A DNA stretch of 64,000 nt. Origin: Strix aluco. Its lineage: Eukaryota; Chordata; Aves; Strigiformes; Strigidae. The DNA lies in NCBI RefSeq assembly GCF_031877795.1, contig NC_133971.1, positions 85,150,446 through 85,214,445 on the forward strand, given 5' to 3'. The stretch's first letter is position 1; every line of letters begins with the position of its first letter. The position numbers and the translations under genes are program-made. A model generated the notes under the pieces. That model was not told the origin of the DNA, searched no databases, and was given only the letters and a program-made list of their open reading frames with translations. Shown one piece after another: positions 34,201-49,200 of this stretch.

Positions 34201-37200
34201 GTCCTGCTTCTAGTCACACCTGCAGCCAGGACCTGCCAATCAGACTACCCACCAGGATGACCTTTGCCCCAAAATACCATGGGAGTAGGGTGCGAATAAA
34301 AGGCAGCAAAAGACTGGCACATGTTAAAATCCTCCTCCCCACCTCCTGGAGATGAACAAGGAGCTGCAGATCTGGTCAGTACCAGTCTCCTGTAGAGAGA
34401 GGTGTCAGGGACAGCTGAATAGTCTTCCCAGGGACTTGGCTGGTCTGAACTGTAGATCCTAACAGAAAATGGGCTAGCATTTCTACCTGCAGCATTCATC
34501 CTACACTTCATTCGGGCACATCCACAGTGCCCCCCCATCCCGGCTCTGTTTTCAGGTCTCACTCACAGGGAGAGAGTGTGGAACAGGATTTGTGGCCCTT
34601 TGGCCTCAGTGAGATAACGAACTTATACCACAGACAGGACTTGGGCACTTTATCTCCAACCACTTTGCCTAGCCTTCATCATCCTGACAGCCCTAGCTTT
34701 TGCTCACAAATACAGCTCTTAATGATGGCTTGAAACAGATGGTCTTCTGCTCCAGAAAACCAGGAAGCTTTCTCTTGCCACACTGCTCAGTACAAAGGCA
34801 AGTCTGCTCTCCTGTCTGCTCCAGAAAGAAGTGCTAACTGCACACACAGACCTGGGAAATGTCTGCTGTCAGCCCCCAAACCTGCCAGAAGATACTGGGC
34901 TGGACTTCTTGTCCTGGGATGAGCACAGGCTGAGCCAGCAGCACTCTCAGGGGATCCAGCAGGTCGAGGGTGTCACTTAGCACTTAGTCATGCTACTTCT
35001 AGGCATCAGGCAGCTTGGTCATGCTGCTCTGTTAGCTGCACACGCTAAAAACATTTCTGGTTGAAAAAACAAGATATATCCAGTAAAATCTGCTTTTTGT
35101 TTCTCAGTTTCAGTTTTGTTTCCATTTTCGAGGGTTTCAGCTAAGTGTGTACATCTTCAGATGTACAAAGCACTCAGGCACTGGGCAGGGAACACAGAAA
35201 TTTGGGGAGGGTTAGATCTGGTCTCCGGCGGGTAGACTGAGGGAATCTGCATTGGAGGTGACAGCCTTGGGTACTAGCTACAGCTGGGAAGCACATGGCT
35301 GGCCAGGCTCAGGTGGAGGAAGCTGCATGGAGCCTGGACTTCCACTTGGGACTTCCCTGGTACACTGGGACTGTGTATAGTCTGGTCCTTCAGCTCAGAG
35401 CAGAGGTGAGCAGTCTAGGCTGAGAGACCAACAAGAGAAATGTATGTCCCTCCCATGCTCTACATTGTGCAGAATTTGGGCCCCCACTGCAGCCCACAGC
35501 CCTCAGGCTCTTACCTTCATGGTTGTAGAGGTGGTTGAACCAGAACTCCAAGGACCGGATACTGCAGGAAGGGAAAACAAGCAGGGAAAGAAAGAAAGAG
35601 TGAAAATCATTTCACCCCCTTCGTCCTCAAAAGGTGTGGCTGGAAAAGGGCATTTACACAGCATGAACCTATGAACGTGAAGACCTCGTGAAAGGACAGT
35701 GGCTCACTCCCGTCAGTGTGCACTGACCACAGCCACACAGCCTGTCACAGAGACATCCAGTTTGCTTTACATAAGGCACTGTGCAATGTAACCCCTAACA
35801 ACCACATTTCCAGCAAGTTTCCTCACCATTTAGCTCTTATGTCCTTGGCAGAGCTTAGTTTTGCTGAGGAGGGCTCATATGGAAGAGGCAAATCATCTAC
35901 AAACATTAAGACCATTGGTACAGGCTTGGCCCAAAATATGCTGGTATCCTGTGCCAGCAGGGGAGAGCTGGGCCACCCTGGGTGGGGAGAGCAGGGCAGA
36001 GCTTGTTCCTGCTTGTGGGGGTCCTCCAACATTTGGAGATCTTGGGGACTCTGTTGCCACTGCTAGAGCTCGTGCTGACCACCAGAGAGAAACAGTGAAA
36101 TACCAACCTAGCAGCAATTATCCCTTCACAAGCAAAAAGACATTACTGCCTTCTTCTGTTTAACACTGAGTGTAGTGTGCACACTGCTTACCCAGCCTAG
36201 AAGGGCCAGCCTTGAGCCTGGACCAGGGCAGTTTCTCCTTCAGAGTCTCACACCCTGGGATTCACTGCAGCTCAAGGAAGCAGTGATTTAAGCAGTGATT
36301 TCCAGGAGTAATTTATTCATATGTTATGTCTAACCTTGTATGAACCCTGACAGACAAGACTCTTCCCACCTAATGTTTCGGGGCTAAAACAAGCTGACAA
36401 TGTTCTTTAGTGGGCTACAGCCACACCTTCTCAGTCCTGGCCTGGTAGGGTATGTTTTGATCCTTCTGGAATTCCCTGAGGCTCACAGCTTCTTCCTTCC
36501 CTCACCTACAGCTAAGGAGCAGCTTCCCAGGTTTCTTAAGTTTTTTCACTGACAACGGTGCCTTCCTGCAGTCAAGGACCAGCACCTGCTGCCAGCCCTG
36601 GACAGTGACATGCAGCCAGCCCAGAGAGCCTGCTTACTTGAGGAGGCCAAAGATGAATGCATTGAACCTCATGGTGTGGTTGGTGAGCTCCATGTACTGG
36701 CTGATCTTGCTATAGAGGCTGTGCAGCAACTTGGTAGAGGGGCCTACAGAGAGAAGCAAAATGTTGAGATTAGCTGAGGCCAGCAAAACCAAAATGGCAC
36801 CACGGGAAGGACCGTCAAGGCACAGACAGATGATGGCTGGGTGCCCACGCCTGTATGTGCATTGCCCCTCCACCAAACACCAACATGAGCTCATTCCATC
36901 CCAACAGTTAAGACTCCACAAGGGAGATGAGTTGTGGTCTGTCCCAGGCTGCCACTCCAAAACTCTGGGAGAGTTTCAATGCTGCAAGGACCCGTCTCTC
37001 ACACTTCAGGGACAATCAGAGCCCTTGGTCAAAATCAGCAAGTAAACAGAATATTGTGGTGGGTGGTTATAATCTGGGGTTTCTGCAATCACAGAGATAA
37101 CCCCCAGAGCTGGAGATCTGCCACAAACAGGCTAGAAGGCTTCCCAGCCCTGGATGTAAGCTCTTTATGATGCAGAAATCAGTGTGGCCCTGACATCTGT

Positions 37201-40200
37201 AACCTCAGAAAGAGTTATCCTGGATGGCAGCCACTGCCATAATCCAGGGTGCAGACTGGTACTAGCAGATGGTGCAGGTGTTGTGGGCATGGTTGAGCCA
37301 AGTGAGCTGTGAGTGCAAATTTTCTTACAGACCAGGCTAGAGCACAACTCTGCCTTATACAGTAGCTGTGCAGGGCTAAAGAGGAAGGTCTACAAACACC
37401 CTGGAAACTTAGAGGGGGGAAAGGGGCATTCTTTTTGTTTTTTTCTTTTTTTTCATTGCTAGGCTCTGTTATAGAAGAATTTGGAAATTTTAGGGGAAAT
37501 ATCAATAAATATTTGGGCAGAATATTTAGACAGCAGTGGCTCTCTTGTCTTACAAGAGAAGGTCAAGCTGCACCCTTTTCTGTGTGGGGAGACAAGTATT
37601 ATTCTGCATTCTCATCCTTAGAGTCAACCTTCCGCAACACCTCCTAGCCACAACACGGGAGGTCCGCAGAGCGATGGGCACTGCTGCACACCCTCCATAC
37701 CTAGCTGGGTGGATGCCTCCACCACACTCCAGGGGATGTTCCTCCTCTGGCCAATGATCATGTCCAGGACGTAAGCCTTGAGACCGTCACTCAGAATGTC
37801 CCGGACAGCAGGGCACAGGTATTTCAGGATGAGGTGCCCCACGTTGGGGCTCACAGAGCTGTTCCCAAGTTTGGCCTAAGGGACGACAGGCAATAGGGAG
37901 AGTGTTAGTAATGGCTCTACAAGGCACAGATGCATGCAAACAGTCTAGCCCCACTTGCCTACTACAGACACCCAGCAAGCAACTTCCAGGCTATGCTGTT
38001 GCTCAGCAGCAAACAGAACAGGCAGGCTCTTCCCCTTCACGCCTGCTGCCTCATACACCAGTTCTGGATTGCTCCCTGCAAGGTCTGCCATCGGCTAGGA
38101 CAAGGCAACAGCTTGGGAAAAGAATATCCCAGCTTGGGAAGAGGATATCCCAATTCGAAGTGATGCCTGGTTCTGCCTACAGGTATAGCAAGGCTGTCCT
38201 GCTGGAGGAAGAAAAGAGTAGGGGATTTTTTTTTCACTGTCGATTTTCTTGTTGCTATTTTTGAAGGAGGAAACAGCAAGCCACATAGGAACTACCAGCA
38301 CTGAGGGGGTTAAGGAACACTTAACTCAGTGACATGCTGAGCTGTAATTCCTAGGGATTACTATAAATAAACAGGGTGAGGGCAAAATGGATGGACAGTG
38401 CTCAGGTTGAGGTGAGGAAGCACATAAGAGCCCAGCACCAGCAGAGCAGAGACATGTTCTGCTGCATACAGTCTCTGAGCTGCTGAGGGGTCTATCCAAA
38501 GGGGTCAACCCCTGACCTTGCACATCATGTTGGTGGTCCCAGGCACAGGGGCATTCAGGGCACAGATTTTACCAGCTGAGCTGGAATTATACTGACCAGT
38601 TGGCACAGGTCCACAAAGGCGCTGAACTGAGACTGAACTTCTGGGTTAGGAATAATCCCGTCAGATCCACTGAGTGTGGGAGCATCAGGGACAGGTGCTG
38701 TCTTTTGACAGGTGAATGCTCAGCCCTTGGCACACTGATGCAAACAAACTCCCAGGTCAAAATCACAGTTGTCTGATAAGTAAAGTAATGGGGAAACATT
38801 GCAATTATTCCCCAAACCAAAACTGCAAGAATAGGAAACTCACAGTGAAGCCTTAAAAAGCTGTGGGAACCCCAACAGCTCCGGTTGCACTGCACAGCAA
38901 TCTCTGCATCAGCAACAATTGCAATTAGGGGCAAATTACGCTGAGCTCTGAGATACGATTGAATGGGCCTGGAATCTGTCCCAGTCAGTTTCTCCTTGGG
39001 GATGGCACTCCGGGGCAGTCATCATGTCCAAATAGTGTCACATTGCTGACCCAGAGTCCCCTTGTTCCCCTGAACAAGAGGCCTCGTTCAGAGTTGCTAA
39101 ACTGTACGTGCTTGCTACCTGAACAAGAGGCTTTGTTCAAGAATTGCTTAGACCGTATGTGCTTGTTATGGGAAAGAATGTACTGTTTACCAGGAACTGT
39201 AGGCTGCAAAACCATTTCTCATCACACGTTACAGGCCCCACAAACGTTTCTCATTGCATCCAAGGCCACTTAGTACGTATTGTTATCCATACAAGTGTTT
39301 CTCATCAAAAACAAGGACAAATTGGGCACACCAGTTAGGTCAGCCTGTTCTTCAAACATCAACAGTAACTAGTAAGGAACTTCTAATCAGAAGCTACCGT
39401 CCTTGAAGAAGAGAAGCATCCTGGGACATGAAAGCCTGTTAAAATTGTCTTATGTAAATAGTTTAAGACCCCTGCCTGGATACAGACTCTTACCCTTCGA
39501 GTTTGTGCAGAAAGTTACCAAATCCACCATATGTTACTAACAAATAAGGGATAGGAGCGATAAGCAATTAGCCAATAATCATTATAGAAAATATGTAATC
39601 ACATCGTTTGAAGTGTATAAATACTTTGTAGTTCTTTGGTGAGGGGTGCTTGATTTGTGGATGCTTCCCACCCAGCATCCTGCGCAAAATAAAGCAGTAT
39701 CTCCTCTCTAAACTAATTCTGGTTTCGAGAATCTTTATTTCAGATAACAGGTGGGCAATGACTGATGCACTTTTATATCATTATGGAGCCCTGTGATGCG
39801 TTGAGGGACTGGGGACACTGCACTATATCCTGGCACCAGTGCCATAACAGAATCACAGGACGTGTGGAGGAGGGAGACACAGGTCTCACTGTATGAGAAG
39901 AAAGCTGATGTACTGCATCAGACTATAAGTCCAGCTGGCCTGGTATTCCTTCTTATAAAAAGCCGTAAGTGAGTACATAAGAAAGAGTCAAACCAGAGCA
40001 AGCATGTATAATACTTGTCCTTAATACTCTCACAGCCTACAACTACTTTCAACTGAAAGACAGATCAGTTGAACTGAGCTGGACATTATTCCTGTGTGTT
40101 TAGTAGACCTCAATGAATTTCCCTTCCCTGTGTTTTTCTGATCTTCCCTTAAATCCATATACTCTTTTAACACCCTCAGCATCATGCAGCAAGAACTGTC

Positions 40201-43200
40201 ATAGATTAACTATCTGCTGCACATGGCATACCATTCCCTTTGTTTGGTTTGGTTTTGGTACTACTACCTTCATTGAATACCCTGTACTTTTTGACTGGAA
40301 AGAGAATGGAGAGGCAACCTTTTGCCATCCTTTCCATGTCACTCATGATGTTGAAAGTGAGACATACCTTCACCCCTGGATCCCGGCTGGTTCCAAAGTG
40401 AGCCACAATCAGGTCAACAGCAGTGTTGATTGCCTTCACCAGACCTAAAGGGAAAGAATGAGTCAGAGAGCTGCCTGAAGGGCTTCTAGGACAGACCCTG
40501 ACCAAACACTTCATGAAGAAATGAGGCAGGGGCATTTCAAGCCCATGTCAGTGCACATGCCGTCTCCGCCAAAAACATGTAGAGCCCTCCTGACTCCTCA
40601 CCAAACTGTCCCTGCTGATTCCAACACTCACGTATCAGCCCAACAGTAGGACAACCTTTAGAATTGGCTGAAGCATAAGATACCCTATCAATATTTCCAA
40701 GGGAGATGGACCATCACCTCCACATACCATCCCTTGAGGGTGCAGAGATGGGATCTGAGGCAATGAGTCTTTTGCTGCTTTGATCCTACAGGGTGGCAGG
40801 GCAGAAGCCATGCATTTGGCAAGCTATGTAATGACATTCTTTAATAAGCCATTGGTGGGTAATCTGATACCTGCATCAGTCTGATGCAAGAACAGAAGTG
40901 GAATGGAGGGGAAAGCTGCCATCTGCTAATCACCAATACATAGCTTGCAAAGGCATGGGAACCTTTCTGCACATTTCTGCAAGCCTGCTGACAACACCAA
41001 GCTGTGTGGTGTGGTTGACACTCTGAAGGGAAGGGATGTGCCATCCAGAGGGACCTGGACAGGCTGGAGAGGTGGGCCCGTGCAAACCTCATGTTTAACA
41101 AGGCCAAGTGCACTCCTGCACATGAGTCAGGGCAATCCCAAGCACAAACATAGGCTGGGCAATGAGTGGATTGAGAGCAGCCCTGAGGAGAGGGACTTGG
41201 GCGTATTGGTGGATGGAAAACTGAGTATGAGCCAGTAATGTGTGCTTGCAGCCCAGAAAGCCAACCATGCCCTGGGCTACATCAAGAGAAGTGCAGCCAG
41301 CAGGTCGAGGGAGGGGTTTTTCCCCTCTCATGAGACCCCACCTGCAGTGCTGTGTCCAGCTCTGGGGTCCCCAACATAAGAAAGACATGGACCTGCTCAA
41401 GGTCCAGAGGAGGCCACGAAGATGATCAGAGGGCTGGAGCACCTCCCCTGTGAGGACAGGCTGAGAGAGTTAGGAGTGTTTAGCCTGGAGAAGAGAAGGC
41501 TCCAGGGAGACCTTATAGTGGCCTTCCAGTACTTAAAGGGGGCTACAGGAAAGATGGGGAGGGACTCTTTATCAGGGGGTATAGTGATAGGACAAAGGTT
41601 AATGGTTTTAAACTGAAAGAGGGTAGATTTACATTAGATCTAAGGAAGAAATCCTTTACAGTGAGGGTGGTGAGACACTGGAACAGGTTGCCCAGAGAAG
41701 CTGTGGCTGCCCCCTCCCTGGCAGTGTTCAAGGCCAGGCTGGACGGGGCTTTGAGCAACCTGGTCTAGTGGAAGGTGTCCCTGCCCATGGCAGGGGGGTT
41801 GGAACTGGATGATCTTTCAGGTCCCTCTTCTATGACTCTATGATCCCTTGCCTCTGAAATTATACCAAGTCAGCTGTCAACAACCCAGTTCCCAGCCCTG
41901 CCTCTAGCATGGGTCTTATGACAGCCATGTCTTGTCCTGCTTTGGAATCCTTTCTCCCACCCTTTTATATAAACAATTTCCCATGTAGGACACAACAGAC
42001 CTTTAAACTAAATTACAAAATCTCAGGCTAGCACATCTGAAGCATCACACAGTACACAGGTCTACCCTTTATACTGAGACAGGGGTGGCAGCAGGTCCTG
42101 CCTTAGGGTCATATGTGCCTGCCTGCTTTCTCTGCCCCTTCTTGTGGACTTAAGATCCTTTCTAATCATACTTCCTGGGACAAGCAGCTCAAACATATTC
42201 CATGGCACACTGCATGGTGCAGAGAACACAAGAACCTGCCATGGAAACAGCCATCAGTCCAGGCAGACATGCAGTTATGATGCTACAGTAGAGAAGGGCA
42301 GGGAAAGAAACCATTACGTCTACAGAGATGAGATGAGACAGAGTCTCCTTATGCTGTCACCTTATGCTGTGCTACACCACACTCTCGCCCATGAGAGATG
42401 CACAGACTCACCCTTCTTCTGCAGCAAGTCAATGGAGATGGACTCTGTGTTGCCGTCTGGGGAGAGGCAGAACTCAGCGGGGGGTTTCTCTGCTAGCGAG
42501 AAGTAGTCAGGGAAGAAGTCAGTGTAGGTAAGCTGGAGTTGCCTCATAGACTGTCCTGCAGGGCCAAGACAGTGGGAAGAAGGATCAGTCACAAACCCTT
42601 ATACCAAAGTCTCTCCCACAGCATTTGCTTTTCCAAGAAGCAACCTGCACCAGCAGCAGTCTTCACCCCAGCCTGTTCACAGCCGTGACAGCAAGGCTAC
42701 AGGCTTGTTATTCGCCCAGAAATGGTTTGCAATGTGAGCCTGTACCCCACAGCCCACCCAACATCTAGCTCCAGCTTGACTGGGGGCCCATGGGCACTGG
42801 AGGATGCTGTAGGAGGTTCACCCTCATGGGTTGGTGCCAAGGGAAACCTTGCTGCACCAGACTCTCAGGGTTGCTGTGCGGATAGCCCCAGCAAGTGGGG
42901 TCAAAAGCAGAGCACAGAGAGAATCCCTACTTGTCACACACAGGCATGCACATGGAACAAACTACATGTCTTCTGCCTGTGCCCCGGGATGATGTCTGTT
43001 TTCAAAAGGTGACTTCTTCAGGAGCTCTTTCATGTACTCAATTTCCACCTGGTTGATTCCCCAGCTCTGTGCTAGGCATCTTCCCGTGAAGGAGGGGTGG
43101 AGAAACTGTTTGGGTTGGCAGAGTGAGGTGTAGAGCTTTGTGAGATTCCCTCCATGACTTGAGGCTGGCCTGAAGAACGCTCTCCCTCCCACAGATAGAC

Positions 43201-46200
43201 CACACTGCTCTTCCCAGAGGACTCTCAAAGGTTCAGCCAAAAGCAACCTGCCCCTCTCAGCACTTTCTGCATAGGTTTTGGAGGACAGGGAAGCCCTTAA
43301 GGGAAAAGCATGGAGAAGACAGAGCCCCGTGGAGCCCCACAGTGTTGCCAGCTGCCCCATGAAAGCTATAGTCCAGCACTTAGCATGCTGCCAGGGTTGG
43401 GACAGATGGGCAGACATTGTGGGGCACAGACATGAGATATCCAAGGGCCACAACTCCTGTGTGAGACATGAACTACAAGATGGACACAATCCAGGAGCAC
43501 TTGCTGAAGTCTGAGCAGGCTCTTGGGCCATTCACTTTCCCCTTCAATCCAGCCCAGAGCCAGACAACTCCTCCCAGCTTGTGGAGAAGGGAGTCTCCAC
43601 ACAGATTGTACCCATCCGTGAGGCAATTTTCACCTTTCTCTTGTACCCCTCAGCCTCAGTGTGAGCAGATACATCATCCCTCCCACTTGGAGCAGGCAGA
43701 GCTGTGATAAAGCCAGGCTGAACCTGAGCCCAAACGGATACTGAACCTGAGCCCCAAGGTCACCTCGCAAGACCCCCCCAGCAGAAAGGTGGTGCGCACC
43801 GTTCAGCTTGCAGTGGAAATGGCTGGTGTTGAGAGTGCCAGGGAGCTCAAAGATGGGGTTCCCCCGGTTCAGCCGAGGCTCTTGCTGCCTCCTGTCTAGG
43901 CTGCCTGCTAAGCTGGGCAGCCCCGAAACATGGTCCAGACCCAGGGGGTTCCTCCGCCTGTACTCCCGCCACTTCAGCGCTTGGGGAGAGAGGTGGTTCG
44001 CTAGGATGCCGCAGGCAGTGAGCACCAGATGGGAGGATGTGAGCAAATGGGAGGATGTGGAGGAGAAACGGAGAGAGAGAAGATGAGAAAGAGGACGGAT
44101 AGAGAAAGAGAGACAGCACATTAGTTAAAAGTCCAACAGCATTTCAGGACGTTAGCACACACACATGGAGGGAGGTGGAGGCCACAGCCTGGCAGGGCAG
44201 GGCAGGAGCCTGGGTGGCCTCGTGGCTGTGGGCACAAAGAGAGGAGGTTTGGGGTGCAAGCACCTGGCATGGGGTGCTGTAAGATCTGCAACCCACGCTG
44301 CCGTCTCAGAGGCACAGTGTAGAAGCTGGGACTGGAGGGACACGCTCTTAGTGTAGGACTTCCTTTTGCAGGTAAAGCTATGGTAGGGGCTGATGTGCAC
44401 TGCAGTACCCAGATGCAATTTCGCCCCGGGCTGTGGCTATAAGAGAGCGTGGTACTATAGGGAGCAGCCACAGCCATAGGGAGCTGGGGTTGTTCCAGAC
44501 AAGAATGTCCTGGTGGATGGGTACCTACCATTGAGGGGCCGTATTCCCATGCTGCTCAGGGGACCAGAGCTGCTGGTCTCACTGCCACTTCTCCAGTGGG
44601 GATCTGCGTGGCCTCCCACTCTGCTCAAGGGCATACCACCCACAGAGAGGGGTGGAAGGGACCCACTGTGGAGTCGGTACTCGGAGAGTTGTGGGCTTGG
44701 CTCCAGTGCTGCCTCCTTCTTGGGAACCGGCTTGGGGTTTTCCTTTTGCCTCAGGGCATCAGCTTTGGTGGCTTGGGAGGGCTGCATGGCACTGACAGCA
44801 GGGGAAGACCTCGTGGGAAGCAGGCTGGCAGAGATGGGGCAGGATCTGCTCCTGGGAGGTTGGCTCTCTCCAGCTCTCTCCGCAGTGGGCGAGGAAGAAG
44901 AGTCCACGCTTTGAAAGAAAGGCACGTTGCATCGCACAGGAGAGTAACTCCCCAGGGGGGATGGCCGGGTTGTCTCAGGGGCAGGTTTCTTAATGCAGCC
45001 ATCAGTGTGGGAGGCAGCTCCGTCCACTGAGCGCTGGGTCAGGAACGTGCTGTGGGCTTGGCTCCCCCTCACCGCTGCCTGCTCTGCCGAGGTGGCCGAG
45101 GCTGAGGACTGGGAATTGAAGGAGATCTGCTGGCTGGCAGGCCTGTTGCTGGACAAGCTGTAGAGTTGGGAAAGGCTGGAGGCAAAATGGCTGTGCAGGG
45201 CACGGGCCTTGGGTGGCTTGCTGAAATGGTGCTGGAAAACAAACGGCTGGATGGGCAGAGTCGTGGGACGCTGGTCCTTGCTGTAGCGTACCACAGGCTT
45301 GCTGTCTGTGCCACCACCTTCAGGGAGAGAAAGGGGGACAAAGTGTGAGGATTGGGCAGAGGACAATCATCGTCAGCCTGGCAGATTGCAGGCAAAAGGG
45401 AATGTGCTCTCAGCTGCAGGAGGAAGAGATCAGCTAGAGGCCAGTGACACACGCAGAGTGGTTCCAGTCTGAACTGGTTACACACATCAGGGCAGGGTAA
45501 AGACATGTGGCCCCAAATGCAGTGTTTCCAGCTGTTGACAGCTGTCTGGAAGAGTAAAGCGCTGCACCAGGAGCTTGTGTCTCCTGGTAGGGTCACCAGC
45601 TTCACATCCCTTCCCCATCTCTTGGTCCCAGGACAGCACAACGTCATTTTCCCAAGTGCCTGCTCTCAACCTGTCTCTGCCCAGGCAGTACCACAAAGAT
45701 ATGGCTCAGTGTGCTGTGGTACAACCAGATTTCTTATTCCAAAGGACTGTCCCCTCCCATGCGTGCTGAGAACTCACCCAGCCAAGCACAAGCATTACAT
45801 ACAATAGCACCGCAGTTCTGCATCTGACATTGCACTCGGTGCTGTCGGAAAGGCTGCTTGCTTCCCCTTCTCCTCTTCTTTCTCCTGTAACTGTCCCCCT
45901 TCTGAACAGACAGGTACCTTCATCCCCCTGCCTATACAAGACCTAACCAGGGTGTCCCAACCAAATCAGGACCACAGCAGAAACAGAAGAGCTTCCAACC
46001 CTGGAAAGCGCAGGTCTCCTCCAGCAAATGATGGACACAGATGTCCTAAGGGAGTGGGCTGGGCTGATCTCCTATGCGTGCATGCCTCCAGCTCCTGGTG
46101 GGGCCACAATATCCTGAGGGACACAGCTGAAGCATGACACAGGGTGCACTCAGTGCACCACACACACAACACTGGATGCACACGCAGGGCTGACTGGGAT

Positions 46201-49200
46201 CCCTGATCACCAGCCACGCTGCATCCCAGTGCAGTGTGGCACCTTCTCCCTTGCTTCCCCCCCAACTCCTCCAGCACACAGCAAATACTGGGACAAAGGA
46301 CCCATCCCAAGCACAGCCCTGGTGTTACCTGCTGCCTGTGGGGTGTGACAAGCCTTTCTCCCTATAGCTAGCTTTTAGCAGGGCTTGCTTTCCCTCTACC
46401 CCTTCCTCAGACCCTCTAGGCTTGCATGCTGCTCTCAACTTGAGTAAGGCAGCTCTGCCCCTAACTCCCGCTGCAGGCAGGAGTTTTCTGCACAGCACTA
46501 ATGCCTGCCTTGCTGTCACAGAGCAGAGGAAGGGATTCCAGCTGGGCGTGCAGGAACTGCTGGGACATATCACCCTGAGAGCTCCTGTCCTCCTCGTCCT
46601 CCCTAAGCAAGAGTTTGCTCCTTCCAAGTACTTCCTCTGCAAACCAAACGGGCTGCCTTCTCCCAGCAGATACCTGTCTTGCCTGCCATCCCACAGCAAG
46701 TACACATTCAAGACTCAATAAATAAACAGCACAATACCTAAAAAACTCTTGCTCCAAAGGCCAAAATCTCTCCCACACCTGTGATGGCAATGAACAACAT
46801 GTTCTTCCTATTTCCTGCCAGAATTCTTCAGGGCATTAAATGGAGACGGTCTGGCCCTTGGCATGTTAGGGGCTATCTACTGCAGCAGTCTGGTCAGAGG
46901 CACTTCAGCCAGGCTCTTACTTGTGAAGCAGGCACAAGAACTGCCTAGCGCGGAGACAGAGGTCTGGTGCCATGTTGGAGAAATGGCCATACCTCTGATG
47001 GGGCTGTCGCACAGCTTCCTCACCAGGACAAGTGATGGCAATATCAAGGCGTAAAGCAACACCTATATTACAGGCTTTTCTACAGAGGCAACCGTGACAA
47101 TTACCCTCCACAGGATCCTCTGCTGCAATCCAATGCACTGTGGAGGATATGACCAGGATATTCCAGCAGAGACACACAACTGGTGTAATCTCTGCAGGAC
47201 CGAGGCTGCAAGTCCTGGCAGAGACTGTGTGAGCTCCCTGACGCTGCATTGAGAGGAAACTGCTGGCTACGCCTCTTCCCTCTCCACCTCTGCCCTATGT
47301 AGCTCCAAAGAAGAAAGGCTAAAAACTCCTCAATGTTCCCCTTCCCTTTATCTGCTGGGAATGTAACTCTGCTAAGCATCTTCACATCTCTGTCTTAGGA
47401 GCTAAAGTCGGGTAATTCTCATGGACTGGAAGGGAGATAATCCTCCAAGCTGCACAGACCCGAAGTGCTAATGCCATGACCTCTCTTACACGATATGAGA
47501 GGTTTGCACAAAACCTCAAAAGGTTTTAGAAATGCAACTACAAGACACTTGCACTGATCTGGGTCTGAAATAAGCACAGCAGGGCTCTGTCCCAGGGACT
47601 GGTAGACCAGAAAACAAACTGCACAGGCACTGGTCTCCCATTGCCATGTAGATTCATCTGCTGCTCCCCTCATGTCCCAAAGAGCAGCCTTTCTTTCTTC
47701 CATTCTGCCTAGTTTGGCTCCTTACCGTCTGCTCGGGCTCTAACATCTCTTTGTCCGTGGCCACTGGCAGAGCCACCTGAGAAGCTGGCATCTGCCTCCG
47801 TCAGCAGGGAGAGAGAGGCTTGCTCACCTGCCCCATGCCCACTGGGGACCTTCTCACTGGAGACCGAGTCTTTGGTGGAACACAAAGCCTGACTATCCCC
47901 CAAAGCATGATTCAAACAGAAGCCCTCGCAGCTCCTGTTCAGGCCATGGACGAAGGGCATGGGTGGAAGACTCTGGCTGCGGCGAGCTCTTTCTTCAAGG
48001 AAGGCTGGGCAATCCCGCTGTGTCTCAGGGATAGGGGAGAACTCCAAGGAGGAATCACCACTGGACCGGAGTGGTGGGGAGGTGCCATTTTTTTTCCGGC
48101 CTTTAGCCAGTTCAGCAAAAGATGTCACTCGCTTTGGGGGAGAACTCTGGATGGGTATTGCTGGACTTTCACTCAGCTTGACTGGACAGCTCACCATGCG
48201 CTCCAAGGAGCCCAGCCTGTTGCTGGGACTTCTGTCCAGGTTCTGGTCATAGCTCCTAGAGCGCTGTCGGCTTGTGTTGAGGTTAGGTGGTGACACATTC
48301 ACATAGACCTGACCCTCAATCACGTTCTGGGTAGATTCTCCCTTTGCCTCTTCTTCACCGCACTCCACATTGTTTTCTTCTTGTCTCAGATCAGGCCTTC
48401 TGAACAGATAGTATTCAGTGGGCTGGGCTGGGCTACCTTTGGTATGGTCTTCCGAGCAGCTAGTTATGGAAGATCCTGCTGGGCTGGGGGATGACTGGGA
48501 AGACAAGTCACACGTGACTAACTTATAATAATTCTGAGTAGCCACAACGAGCCGTGCTTGGCTCTGAAAGCAGGCAGTGAGGTCTGAGCTCTCCGAAGTG
48601 CAAGGCTCACAGTGGAGGTGGTAGGAGTTGCAGTTAGCATCAAGGACAGGTGAGGAGGAGTGTTGACACCCACACACTTTCCCTGCACTCTCTGGGTGAT
48701 GCGACTCGCAAGACATCTTGGATTCTGTGGGTGATGAATGCAAATCCAGGTAAAAAGCTCCTGTGTCTGAGTGGCTGCAGAAGGAAGAGTCACAGGACAG
48801 GTTGGCTGAATTCAGGTTAGATCGAGAATGGCCATTCATTTTGTTGTAGAGAGCACTGAAATTCACCAGCACCCCATCAGAGCTGTTGCAGGAAGAGTCG
48901 CTGATGTAGCCCATCTGTTGGTCTATCATTTCTGACTGACTTGATGAACTGTAGCAGCGGCAGTGCTGGAGCTCCGAGCTGGAACAGCTGCATGACCGGC
49001 TGTGCAGGGCATCCTGATTCCTCAGAGATTCACCTGTGTTCTGGTTCCACTCCTGGTCACCACCATCAAAGGAGAAGCGGGAGGAGCTGCCGCGACGGCA
49101 GCTGCATTCATCCAGCTCCATGCGTTCTGAGGCCTGGTGGCACCTGTTTGCATTGTTCCTCTTCTGGACATCATCACTGCTGATTTTGTCCTCTTGCCCG

